A stretch of DNA of 64,000 nt from Chitinophaga sp. 180180018-3 (GTDB lineage: Bacteria; Bacteroidota; Bacteroidia; Chitinophagales; Chitinophagaceae), in assembly GCF_037893185.1 (NCBI RefSeq), contig NZ_CP140772.1:7184001-7248000 (forward strand). Direction: 5' to 3'. The notes beneath the pieces were generated by a model, which was not told where the DNA came from, ran no database searches, and was given only the letters and a program-made list of their open reading frames with translations. The stretch's first letter is position 1. Each line of letters begins with the position of its first letter. The position numbers were made by a program, and so were the translations under genes. Positions 52,223 through 58,957 of the stretch are shown one piece after another.

Positions 52223-52465
52223 ATGCGTACAGCTGAAGTTCATGTAGGCGAAAACGGCCATGTAGATCTCGCCGTTCCCAAAGGCACTAAATTGGAAGAC
52301 CTGAGCAAACTGCAAACAATGGTGATTAGGCAAATCAATCCGAGAGGCTGCCAGGCCTGTCTTTCCGGCGTTCACTTCAACATCAGGGAAAAACTGGAAG
52401 AAGTGATCAACGTAGATCTGGACAAAATGGCTGTTGTCAAAGATGTAGCCGCTGCTCATCGTTAA
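52223..52465 (+). CDS. Candidate MNIO substrate peptide (80 aa) with central CxxC
   Basis: A small soluble protein of 80 residues, MRTAEVHVGENGHVDLAVPK at the start, with only two cysteines, Cys43 and Cys46, in NPRGCQACLSGVHFN. A charged helical segment (about 54-70, REKLEEVINVDLDKM) follows. It is the first of three same-strand genes with a DUF692/MNIO oxidase and a partner protein. MNIO enzymes typically oxidise Cys or Asp in small precursor peptides, so this is the obvious substrate. Unlike MbnA or TglA, the Cys pair is central, with about 34 residues after it. A strong hairpin separates it from the enzyme gene. Substrate status is inference. Confidence 0.7.
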   Translation: MRTAEVHVGENGHVDLAVPKGTKLEDLSKLQTMVIRQINPRGCQACLSGVHFNIREKLEEVINVDLDKMAVVKDVAAAHR

Positions 52466-52474
52466 TGTTGCACT

Positions 52475-52503
52475 GCCGCTTCCGGCTATCTACCGGAAGC
52501 GGC
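52475..52503 (+). terminator. Strong intergenic hairpin between peptide and oxidase genes
   Basis: GCCGCTTCCGG (52475-52485) pairs exactly with CCGGAAGCGGC (52493-52503), an 11-bp GC-rich stem with a 7-nt loop. It starts 10 nt after the peptide stop codon and ends 17 nt before the oxidase start. No U-tract follows, so it probably limits read-through or protects the 3' end of the peptide message, giving more peptide than enzyme. This layout is common in peptide natural-product operons. Confidence 0.65.
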
Positions 52504-52520
52504 TATTAAATCCATTCATC

Positions 52521-53447
52521 ATGTCACACATTATTTCTCCTGCAGGAACCGGGCATCTTTATCAACAATCCATTCCACAGCTGGGAGTTGGGCTGTTGTA
52601 CAATCCTTCTCTGGAATTATACCTGGATAGCTGCCCCGATAGTTGCGACTATGTTGAAATTATTCCTGATATGTTCTGGACTGACCGCGGCAGCCGCCAT
52701 TTCCCGAGGTTTGAAGAAATAGAATCCTGGATGAAAGTACTGAACAGGTTAGCGGCGCACTTTCCGCTGACAGCTCACAACATCTCTTATTCCCTCGGCA
52801 GTGCCGGGGTTTTCGATAAGGAATATCTTTATAAAATGAAGGAGTGGCATGAACGTTATCATTTCAAATGGCATAGCGATCACCTCTCTTTTGTGAAAGT
52901 CCATAACGACCAGCACGAGGAACATAACGCAGGACTGGCAGTACCGGTTCCTTACGATTACGAGGTACTGGACATGATTGGTGGCAGGATCAATGCGATC
53001 CGCCGCGTCATCGATACGCCTTTCCTGGTGGAGAACAATGTATATTTTATAGATCTCCCCGAACAGGATCTCAGTGAAACCGGTTTTCTGAACGAGCTCT
53101 CACATGATACGTCCTGTGGGCTGCTGCTGGATATCCATAATGTATACACCAATTCCGTCAATCATCACTTTGATCCCAGGAATTTTATTGCACAACTGGA
53201 GCTGAACAAGGTGGTTGAAATACATATCGCCGGGGGTAATGACCTTGGTGGTATGTATACCGATTCTCACGCAGGCCCTTGTCCACCTGCAGTTTGGGAG
53301 CTTCTCGATTATACGTTACCGTTAGTACCGAATTTGTGTGGCATCACCTTCGAATTTCATGAATCTTATTTTCACCTGCTGCAGTTCGAAGGGATCACGC
53401 GGGAACTGAACAGAGCAAAAACCTCCTGGAACCTTTATCATACCTGA
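52521..53447 (+). CDS. DUF692/MNIO multinuclear iron oxidase (MbnB/TglH-like)
   Basis: This is a TIM-barrel enzyme of 308 residues in the family of MbnB, TglH and ChrH. These use a multi-iron site to rewrite Cys or neighbouring residues of peptides. Expected metal-site residues are visible: His86, His118/Asp120/His121 in WHSDHLSF, Glu171-Asn172 in VENNVYF, Asp204 and Asn207 in LLLDIHNVYTN, Glu233/His235 in EIHIAGG, Asp248/His250 in DSHAGPCPP, and Glu278 in ITFEFHES. The gene is followed 4 bp later by its likely partner and preceded by the CxxC peptide. Enzyme family is confident; product is unknown. Confidence 0.9.
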   Translation: MSHIISPAGTGHLYQQSIPQLGVGLLYNPSLELYLDSCPDSCDYVEIIPDMFWTDRGSRHFPRFEEIESWMKVLNRLAAHFPLTAHNISYSLGSAGVFDKEYLYKMKEWHERYHFKWHSDHLSFVKVHNDQHEEHNAGLAVPVPYDYEVLDMIGGRINAIRRVIDTPFLVENNVYFIDLPEQDLSETGFLNELSHDTSCGLLLDIHNVYTNSVNHHFDPRNFIAQLELNKVVEIHIAGGNDLGGMYTDSHAGPCPPAVWELLDYTLPLVPNLCGITFEFHESYFHLLQFEGITRELNRAKTSWNLYHT

Positions 53448-53451
53448 GTAT

Positions 53452-54093
53452 ATGTCGTTGTTATCATTTCAGCAGGCATTAACAGACCTGATTGCTTCAC
53501 CGCAGCTATGTGTGCAGTTACGGCATCATCCGGAGGAAACGCTGGCCCCGTATGATCTTACGGCCAGGGAACGATTCCGGTTACAGACAGTAGTCATGCA
53601 ACATGGCATGTCTGTCAGTTGCACGTTGTATCGTGTCAACAGGATCACGCCGGTTTATACTATGCTTCCCTATACCTGTTTTTTGTTGGGAGCAGCATTG
53701 ATACCATTGGCAGAAGAATTCTGGACTATCGATAACAGGTCGGATCTTCAGTTCAAAAGGGAGATCAATATTTTCGGAGAATTTCTGTTGAAGAAAATAA
53801 ACGAAGGAACATTACAGAACCCATATCTGGCAGAGATCATCCGGATGGAGCTGGCCATCAATGAGCTGAAATTCCTGCCTAAAGAATCTTTGCTGGCAGC
53901 CAACACCAGCGAATTAGCCGAACACCCACTTGTCAGAATGGTGCCTTTCGTTCATCCGCCGGAAAAGTTGCTGACCGCGCTGGCAGCAATGCAGCAGCCG
54001 GGGCAGGAAACGAGAGGTACCTACTGGCTGGTGATTGATTATCGTGGTGAGGAGATGATCTTTGCAGAAAAGCTGCCAGCTGCCAGCGAATAG
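53452..54093 (+). CDS. MNIO partner protein (MbnC/TglI-type position)
   Basis: This 213-residue cytosolic protein starts 4 bp after the MNIO stop codon, implying translational coupling. The first half is helical and reads FQQALTDLIASPQLCVQLRHHPE then YDLTARERFRLQ. It resembles the N-terminal region of MNIO partners and DUF2063-type proteins that bind substrate peptide. The second half (about 95-210) is less recognisable. It most likely presents the 80-residue peptide to the oxidase. It converges with an MFS gene 20 bp away. The partner role is inferred mainly from position; a fold comparison was not possible. Confidence 0.7.
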   Translation: MSLLSFQQALTDLIASPQLCVQLRHHPEETLAPYDLTARERFRLQTVVMQHGMSVSCTLYRVNRITPVYTMLPYTCFLLGAALIPLAEEFWTIDNRSDLQFKREINIFGEFLLKKINEGTLQNPYLAEIIRMELAINELKFLPKESLLAANTSELAEHPLVRMVPFVHPPEKLLTALAAMQQPGQETRGTYWLVIDYRGEEMIFAEKLPAASE

Positions 54094-54113
54094 CAGCCGG
54101 CGCCAGCAGTTTC

Positions 54114-55268
54114 TTATACTTTTATTCTGGAAGACATGATGGCGATGGCAGCGCCCATTACTGCAATCATTGTAAATGCCACCCCGAGGTTGGTAGCCTG
54201 TGCCACAAATCCGATGAGCGGCGGTCCGAACAGGAAGCCCAGGTAGCCGATAGTAGATACAGTTGCCAGTGCCATGCCCGGTGGCATGATCGTGCTTCTG
54301 CCGGCAGCACTGTACACCAGCGGTACCACCGCGGATACACCTGCCCCCACCAGCATGAATCCGAGTGAAGCGGGCAGAAAATAAGGAAAGATCACCGCTA
54401 CCATCAGGCCGATGGCGGTGAGCGTGCCGCTGATCAGCAACATCTTCTTCACGCCAAACCTGGTAGTCAGGTAATCTGCTACAAAACGGCCGGAAGCCAT
54501 CGTACTCATAAATGCAGCGTATCCGGATCCGGACCAGCCTTCACGTACCTGCAGTACTCTGCGGAAATATACACCACTCCAGTCGAACATCGTTCCCTCA
54601 CATATCATAGAGCACATGGCAATAATGCCGAGCGTGAAGAGGAAGACGTCAGGTTTCCCGAACAGGGAGGGCGCGTTGTTTTCGTTAGGCACCCTGGGCA
54701 CAAGTTTATTCATGGTAACCAATACCAGCGTCCAGGCAACGCCGGTGATAATGAGGAAGTGGTATACCGGTGCAAGGTGCAAACCAGTCATCCATGTACC
54801 GAAGGCCGCACCGGTGAATCCGGCCACACTCCACAACCCGTGAAAGGAAGCCATGATAGACCGCCCGTACATGGCCTCTACTCCTACCGCCTGCGTATTC
54901 ACCGCTATATTGGCGAGGTTACCACAGAAACCGAAGAATACCAGGAATATACTCAGCTCCCAGGATGTTTGGGCCAGTCCGAGTACCGGCAAAACGGCGG
55001 CATAAGCTACTGCAGCAATCAGCAATACCTGTCTGCTGCTGAATTTGGAAACCAGTATTCCTGCAATAGGCAGAGAAATGATAGAGCCAACAGGCAACGC
55101 CAGCAATACGCTACCCAGGCCCGCGTCGTTCAGTTTCAATGCCTGCTGGATATCGGGTATACGTGAAGCCCAGCTGGAAAAACATAAGCCGGTGAGGAAA
55201 AACAACGCACTTACCGCAATACGCGTCGCCCGCTTGTTGACCATCACCATTGATAATTCCTGTAACAT
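54114..55268 (-). CDS. MFS transporter (12 TM)
   Basis: This inner-membrane transporter of 384 residues has about 12 TM helices and resembles YbjJ/FucP-like MFS members. ALFFLTGLCFSSWASRIPDI is the first helix and loop, and NIAVNTQAVGVE the fourth-helix region. Either Met1 (55268) or Met7 (55250) could start it. It begins 48 bp after the DeoR-type gene on the same strand, suggesting a regulator-transporter operon for a sugar or nucleoside. It is convergent with the MNIO genes; a role in exporting that product is possible but less likely than co-regulation with DeoR. Confidence 0.88.
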   Translation of the reverse strand: MLQELSMVMVNKRATRIAVSALFFLTGLCFSSWASRIPDIQQALKLNDAGLGSVLLALPVGSIISLPIAGILVSKFSSRQVLLIAAVAYAAVLPVLGLAQTSWELSIFLVFFGFCGNLANIAVNTQAVGVEAMYGRSIMASFHGLWSVAGFTGAAFGTWMTGLHLAPVYHFLIITGVAWTLVLVTMNKLVPRVPNENNAPSLFGKPDVFLFTLGIIAMCSMICEGTMFDWSGVYFRRVLQVREGWSGSGYAAFMSTMASGRFVADYLTTRFGVKKMLLISGTLTAIGLMVAVIFPYFLPASLGFMLVGAGVSAVVPLVYSAAGRSTIMPPGMALATVSTIGYLGFLFGPPLIGFVAQATNLGVAFTMIAVMGAAIAIMSSRIKV

Positions 55269-55316
55269 TCGATCAATTTCATTATAAAAATAAATGCCTG
55301 ATTCTCTTTCTGAGTG

Positions 55317-56063
55317 CTAAACTATCTGTATGCCCAGATTGGCGTACTGTTTCAGCGAGGGCAGATCTGGTTTATCTGTTACAATAGTATCCAGGTCTGT
55401 TATATTACATATTTTGAATGGCTCTGCAGTACCCATTTTGTCGCTGGTTGCCAGCGCAATTGTTCTATTGGCAGCTTCCACCATAGCGGTTTTGATATCA
55501 GATTCTTCCAGGCAAAGCCCGGTCACTCCTGCTGTGGGGTGTAAACTGCAAACTCCCAGGAAACAGATATCCGCGCGCAATTTCTCCAACATCCTGATAG
55601 TATCGAAACCAACGGCAGTCCGCGATTCCTTACCAATTAGTCCACCAGTGAAGATCACTTCTATCAGCGGATGTTCCACCAGCTGTGCAACTACCGGAAC
55701 GCTGTTGGTAATAACCCTGATATTCAGATTAGGTGGGAACAATGCGGCCAGCATCAGTGTAGAAGTACCCCCGTCGAGGATAATGGTTTGTCCGTTCTGA
55801 AGATATCCCAGTGCCTTCTGCGCGATATATTTTTTATCTTCTTCATGATACTGGATCCGTTCCTTGAAGGAATAGGGGTTGGGAGAATGCGGTATAGCTC
55901 CGCCTCTTACCTTGATCAGCTGTCCGTTTTGGGCCAGTGATTCAAGATCCCTGCGTACCGTATCTTCGGATACCTGCAGGTCGTTGCTCAGTTCTACCTG
56001 TGTTACCTTGTGATCCGTCTGCAACTTCCGGAGAATGTAATCCAGCCGTTCCTCTTTCAGCAT
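55317..56063 (-). CDS. DeoR/GlpR-family transcriptional regulator
   Basis: This 248-residue repressor-type protein has an N-terminal HTH (KVTQVELSNDLQVSEDTVRRDL) and a C-terminal sugar-phosphate sensor domain (about 70-235, with DGGTSTLMLAALFP and FTGGLIGKESRTAVG). The start was set at 56063 (MLKEERLDYILRKL), the normal DeoR N-terminus. The longer frame to 56162 would read through the operator region and overlap the divergent gene. It faces a deoxynucleotidase gene across four copies of a 13-bp motif and precedes an MFS gene. It probably represses both. Confidence 0.9.
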   Translation of the reverse strand: MLKEERLDYILRKLQTDHKVTQVELSNDLQVSEDTVRRDLESLAQNGQLIKVRGGAIPHSPNPYSFKERIQYHEEDKKYIAQKALGYLQNGQTIILDGGTSTLMLAALFPPNLNIRVITNSVPVVAQLVEHPLIEVIFTGGLIGKESRTAVGFDTIRMLEKLRADICFLGVCSLHPTAGVTGLCLEESDIKTAMVEAANRTIALATSDKMGTAEPFKICNITDLDTIVTDKPDLPSLKQYANLGIQIV

Positions 56064-56068
56064 ATATT

Positions 56069-56152
56069 TGCCATTTTCTGCAATATTATGAAAGATTTTG
56101 CGATATTTTGCAGAATATGGCATAAATTTGCAAAAAACAGCAAAATATGGCA
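56069..56152. promoter_or_regulatory. Four-copy operator array between divergent genes
   Basis: The 13-bp motif GCA(A/G)AAtATgGCA occurs four times. On the minus strand it is at 56069-56081 (GCAGAAAATGGCA) and 56099-56111 (GCAAAATATCGCA). On the plus strand it is at 56110-56122 (GCAGAATATGGCA) and 56140-56152 (GCAAAATATGGCA). Spacing within each pair is exactly 30 bp, and the array is mirror-symmetric about 56110. The last copy covers the start codon at 56147. It is the natural operator for the DeoR-type protein. Confidence 0.7.
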
Positions 56153-56689
56153 AGAATAGCAATTGACATGGACAATGTAATGGCTGATCTCACCCAACAT
56201 CTGTTGGATATTTATGAGCAGGAGTATGGTCAGGTGATAGCTCCTGAAAGCATCCGGGATATACCTGAGGGAGAAGCGTTGCCAGATGGGGTTGCGCTGA
56301 AATTACTTTATTCTCCGGGCTTTTTCAGGGGCATACCGGTGATGCCGGGCAGCCAGGAAGTAATCAGGGCATTGATGGAAAAGCATGAAGTATTTGTGGT
56401 ATCTGCTGCTACTGAATTTCCTTTATCTCTTGCGGAGAAACAGGCATGGCTGGGCGAGCACTTTCCTTTCATCAGCTGGAAGAATATAGTGTTTTGTGGT
56501 TCGAAAACGATTGTGGAGGCGGATTATATGATAGACGACCATGAAAAGAACCTCGCTCCTTTCCTGGCAAAGGGTACTCCGTTATTATTTACTGCTCCTC
56601 ACAATTTCTCGCTCACGGGTTATAAGCGCCTGGACAACTGGGAGCAGGTGGCTGAATACTTTGCAGTGAATAAAGTAGCGGCTGTATAA
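56147..56689 (+). CDS. 5'(3')-deoxyribonucleotidase (NT5C-type HAD hydrolase)
   Basis: This cytosolic phosphatase of 180 residues dephosphorylates deoxynucleoside monophosphates. The HAD nucleophile motif is DMDNVMADL with Asp7 and Asp9. Motif two is VVSAATEFP, and motif three is in DYMIDDHEKNLAPF. The length and segments match the NT5C/YfbR-like deoxynucleotidase family. It is divergent from a DeoR-type regulator whose operators flank and cover its start codon, consistent with control by nucleoside or sugar-phosphate status. Confidence 0.9.
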   Translation: MARIAIDMDNVMADLTQHLLDIYEQEYGQVIAPESIRDIPEGEALPDGVALKLLYSPGFFRGIPVMPGSQEVIRALMEKHEVFVVSAATEFPLSLAEKQAWLGEHFPFISWKNIVFCGSKTIVEADYMIDDHEKNLAPFLAKGTPLLFTAPHNFSLTGYKRLDNWEQVAEYFAVNKVAAV

Positions 56690-56699
56690 GCGCGCTGGC

Positions 56700-57239
56700 T
56701 TACCTGGTTTCCAGGAGTTGCAATTTCTTCTCCAGGACATGCAATCTGCGGGCATATTGTTGTGCTTCCGCGCATTTATCCAGGTAGGCCTCCACCCAGT
56801 TAACATCCTGCTTCAATTGTTGCGGATCGGTGAACCAGGCAGGTGCAATACCTGATTTCGACTGCAATAGCTGTAGCTGTTCGTGACTGAAACGGGCAGT
56901 ATCCAGCCAGTCGGATATCACTTCGATGTCCAGTTCCAGCTTGTTGGCCAGTTGCTGTGTGGTGATCTTGTTTTGTGCAAGATACAGTTGCAGCAGTTCT
57001 CCCTGATGTAATATGCTTCCGTCGAGCGAATTCCATTGATAGAATTCTTCCATTGTTACAGGAATCGCCTCCAGCAGCACTTCCAGCTTGGATCTTTTAA
57101 TCGAGGGCTGTGAAAAATAACGATACAACCCCTGAGGGGTAAGCTCCGCTTTCTTTGCGTAGTGCAGGATAATAATTTCCTTTTGTCGCAATATGCGCCT
57201 TAGCCTGGCGCCGGCATGTACATAATAAGGAACGGCCAT
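56700..57239 (-). CDS. Double-HTH (XRE-like) regulator, tandem paralogue A
   Basis: This 179-residue protein has two divergent helix-turn-helix units: GARLRRILRQKEIIILHYAKK at about 10-55 and GELLQLYLAQNKITTQQLAN at about 82-130. A C-terminal coiled coil (about 145-178) probably dimerises it. The protein downstream in coordinate order (57383) has the same plan, with matching MEEFYQWNSL and DEFMRWNTL linkers between the units. They are tandem duplicates. A TACATTTG -7 box is at 57276-57283. The target is unknown. Confidence 0.75.
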   Translation of the reverse strand: MAVPYYVHAGARLRRILRQKEIIILHYAKKAELTPQGLYRYFSQPSIKRSKLEVLLEAIPVTMEEFYQWNSLDGSILHQGELLQLYLAQNKITTQQLANKLELDIEVISDWLDTARFSHEQLQLLQSKSGIAPAWFTDPQQLKQDVNWVEAYLDKCAEAQQYARRLHVLEKKLQLLETR

Positions 57240-57275
57240 GTATCATGGGTTTGGGTTAAAAAAACAGGGTGTATA

Positions 57276-57283
57276 CAAATGTA
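57276..57283 (-). promoter_or_regulatory. -7 box TACATTTG ahead of paralogue A
   Basis: The minus strand reads TACATTTG, an exact TAnnTTTG match 37 nt upstream of the start codon at 57239. It implies that paralogue A is transcribed separately from paralogue B. Confidence 0.45.
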
Positions 57284-57382
57284 ACAGTTTTATATTCTCA
57301 ATATAACATTATTTAAAAAGATTTTTAAATAAATCCACGGCTAAACAGCTATCAGATATCATTACAATAATTTCCAATCATT

Positions 57383-57979
57383 CTAATTCTTTTGTTTACG
57401 GCATGCTGCCAGTTCCTTTCTGGTCTGCAGCAGTTCATCTTTCAGCGCAGCATGGCTCTTCAACAGCTGCGTATATTCTTCCAGTTGTTTATAATATTTC
57501 TCTCTCAGCAACATCATTTCTTCGCTATCGGTATTCCTGGTTTCATGCAATGTTCCCGGGTTCAGGAATTGGTCCGTACTCATGTCCAGTCCCTTTGCAA
57601 CCCGGTCCAGTTCATCCGGGGAAAAATTGGTTTTCTCAAACAGGTTATACATTGTTCTTCTGCTCATTCCCAGACGGCCTGCCAGCTTGCTCTTATTCAA
57701 TCCTTTCTCCGCGATAATATTCTGAAGACGTTCACCATGGTGCATACTTTTACCATTGCCTGGCTGCAGTGTATTCCATCTCATGAACTCGTCGGGCGTG
57801 ATCCCTATCAGTGCACAAAAACGCTCCATAGTGGCTCTTTTCATGTCACTTTTCCGTAAATGATAATGGGCAATCTGGTTGGTAAAACCAGCCATGACAG
57901 CGAAATCGACAATTTTAATCTTCTTCTGTTTCAGTATCTGCTTCAACCTCTGTCCCATGTGAATCAGGCTAGTCTGCAT
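57383..57979 (-). CDS. Double-HTH (XRE-like) regulator, tandem paralogue B
   Basis: This 198-residue protein was started at the ATG 57979 (MQTSLIHMGQRLKQILKQKK). A Met at 57958 is equally possible, and the frame extends to 58048 over a candidate operator. The first HTH is at about 8-50. The second, GERLQNIIAEKGLNKSKLAG and MSRRTMYNLFEKTNFSPDEL, is a clear XRE type at about 82-130. A C-terminal coiled coil runs from about 155 to 198. It shares linker and layout with paralogue A, 143 bp away. Autoregulation is suggested by the palindrome at 58008-58024. Confidence 0.78.
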   Translation of the reverse strand: MQTSLIHMGQRLKQILKQKKIKIVDFAVMAGFTNQIAHYHLRKSDMKRATMERFCALIGITPDEFMRWNTLQPGNGKSMHHGERLQNIIAEKGLNKSKLAGRLGMSRRTMYNLFEKTNFSPDELDRVAKGLDMSTDQFLNPGTLHETRNTDSEEMMLLREKYYKQLEEYTQLLKSHAALKDELLQTRKELAACRKQKN

Positions 57980-58007
57980 CCTATACTTTTTTATGATAAT
58001 GCTACAG

Positions 58008-58024
58008 ACAGGACTCGTCCCTGT
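58008..58024. promoter_or_regulatory. Candidate autoregulatory palindrome upstream of paralogue B
   Basis: ACAGGAC and TCCCTGT flank TCG and match as an inverted repeat at 6 of 7 positions. It is 29 nt upstream of the ATG at 57979. Its presence supports the shorter start choice and suggests self-control. Confidence 0.4.
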
Positions 58025-58460
58025 TGTATTACCGTATAATTTAAACAATTAATAGTTCATTCTGTAAATAAAAATGTCAATTTAATGAAAATAATACAAG
58101 AGTAGGCGCAGAAACAGAGAAGGGATTGGGTAACTAACGTAAACGGTTATACGCAGTAACAAATATTCAAATTGATAACAATAAAATCATAATAAAAGAA
58201 GATGCTTATCATCGTGTGTTCTCTACACACTTATTTTACAGCAAACAACATCACATACAAATCAATATATCCCTTAAAACACAATACTACAGCCAATCAT
58301 AAACGAAAATATTTTTTTCATAAAAAGTAAAAATTTATACTTATAAATTGCATATTTATAAATACATTTGCTGATATCAAAAGTTGTAATGATTATGTTT
58401 CTACAGGACACAATTTTATTTGTTAACCATATCCAATAATTCTGAAAAAACTATTCCATT
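58025..58460. other. AT-rich gap between paralogue B and a small gene
   Basis: No gene is supported. It holds a GTGTGT/ACACAC hairpin (58214-58230) followed by TTATTTT on the plus strand, a perfect TTATAAA/TTTATAA dyad at 58341-58361, and a TACATTTG -7 box at 58363-58370 that may serve the gene at 58461. The base composition is clearly more AT-rich than the surrounding genes. Confidence 0.45.
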
Positions 58461-58736
58461 ATGAGTAAAGATGCTATTAATGTGTTGCTTGATATCCATA
58501 CCAAACTGTCCAGCTTACCTGTACTTTTTAGAGAAAAGGTATGTGAAGAATGCAATTGGAGTACGCCTACATTCTACCGGAAAATGCGAGGAAGAGACAA
58601 ACCGAATCCAAATGAGAAGGGAAAAGTCATTCCAGCACTCAGTAATGCGGAAAAACAGAAAATCATTGAGATTATGAATGAAGTATTTGCACAGGGCGAA
58701 ATATACCTGGAAAAATACCAGAGAGCTGCCCGATAA
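58461..58736 (+). CDS. Small hypothetical protein with HTH-like segment (91 aa)
   Basis: I do not recognise the family. The 91-residue protein has a possible HTH recognition segment in CNWSTPTFYRKMRGRDKPN (about 30-48) and a helical C-terminus (LSNAEKQKIIEIMNEVF). It has no signal peptide. It stands alone with a candidate -7 box about 90 bp upstream and a perfect terminator hairpin after it. The isolated small HTH-like gene in an AT-rich region suggests a recently acquired regulator. Confidence 0.6.
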   Translation: MSKDAINVLLDIHTKLSSLPVLFREKVCEECNWSTPTFYRKMRGRDKPNPNEKGKVIPALSNAEKQKIIEIMNEVFAQGEIYLEKYQRAAR

Positions 58737-58795
58737 GCTGCTTTTCTATTTTCATCCGCTGTCTGTAGAAATATTTTCCACAACAACATCTTCCT

Positions 58796-58826
58796 AAAGC
58801 CTTGCTCCTCCGGGAAACAAGGCTTT
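58796..58826 (+). terminator. Terminator after the small HTH-like gene
   Basis: AAAGCCTTG (58796-58804) is the exact complement of CAAGGCTTT (58818-58826), and TCC/GGA pairs extend it in the loop. It follows the stop codon at 58736 by 59 nt. The downstream run is only moderately T-rich. Confidence 0.6.
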
Positions 58827-58915
58827 ACTATTATCTCCCCGGCAGTTTTCTGTATCTCCACACAAACAACTAATCAGCTTCTTTCAACTATACATTATCA
58901 ACTAAGTTTTTCTTT

Positions 58916-58939
58916 TTAAAACTAAATTCTTAGTTTTAA
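58916..58939. promoter_or_regulatory. Palindromic operator-like site ahead of the TPR gene
   Basis: TTAAAACTAA (58916-58925) and TTAGTTTTAA (58930-58939) are perfect 10-bp arms around ATTC. A further AACTAA copy lies at about 58900. The dyad ends 18 nt before the ATG at 58958, so a bound repressor or the RNA fold would block expression. Confidence 0.45.
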
Positions 58940-58957
58940 GGTTATAAAACTGATGCT

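Noticed and set aside
54114..55268. MFS transporter as exporter of the MNIO product
   Set aside because: It is convergent to the MNIO genes and 48 bp after the DeoR-type gene on its own strand, so operon logic ties it to DeoR instead.
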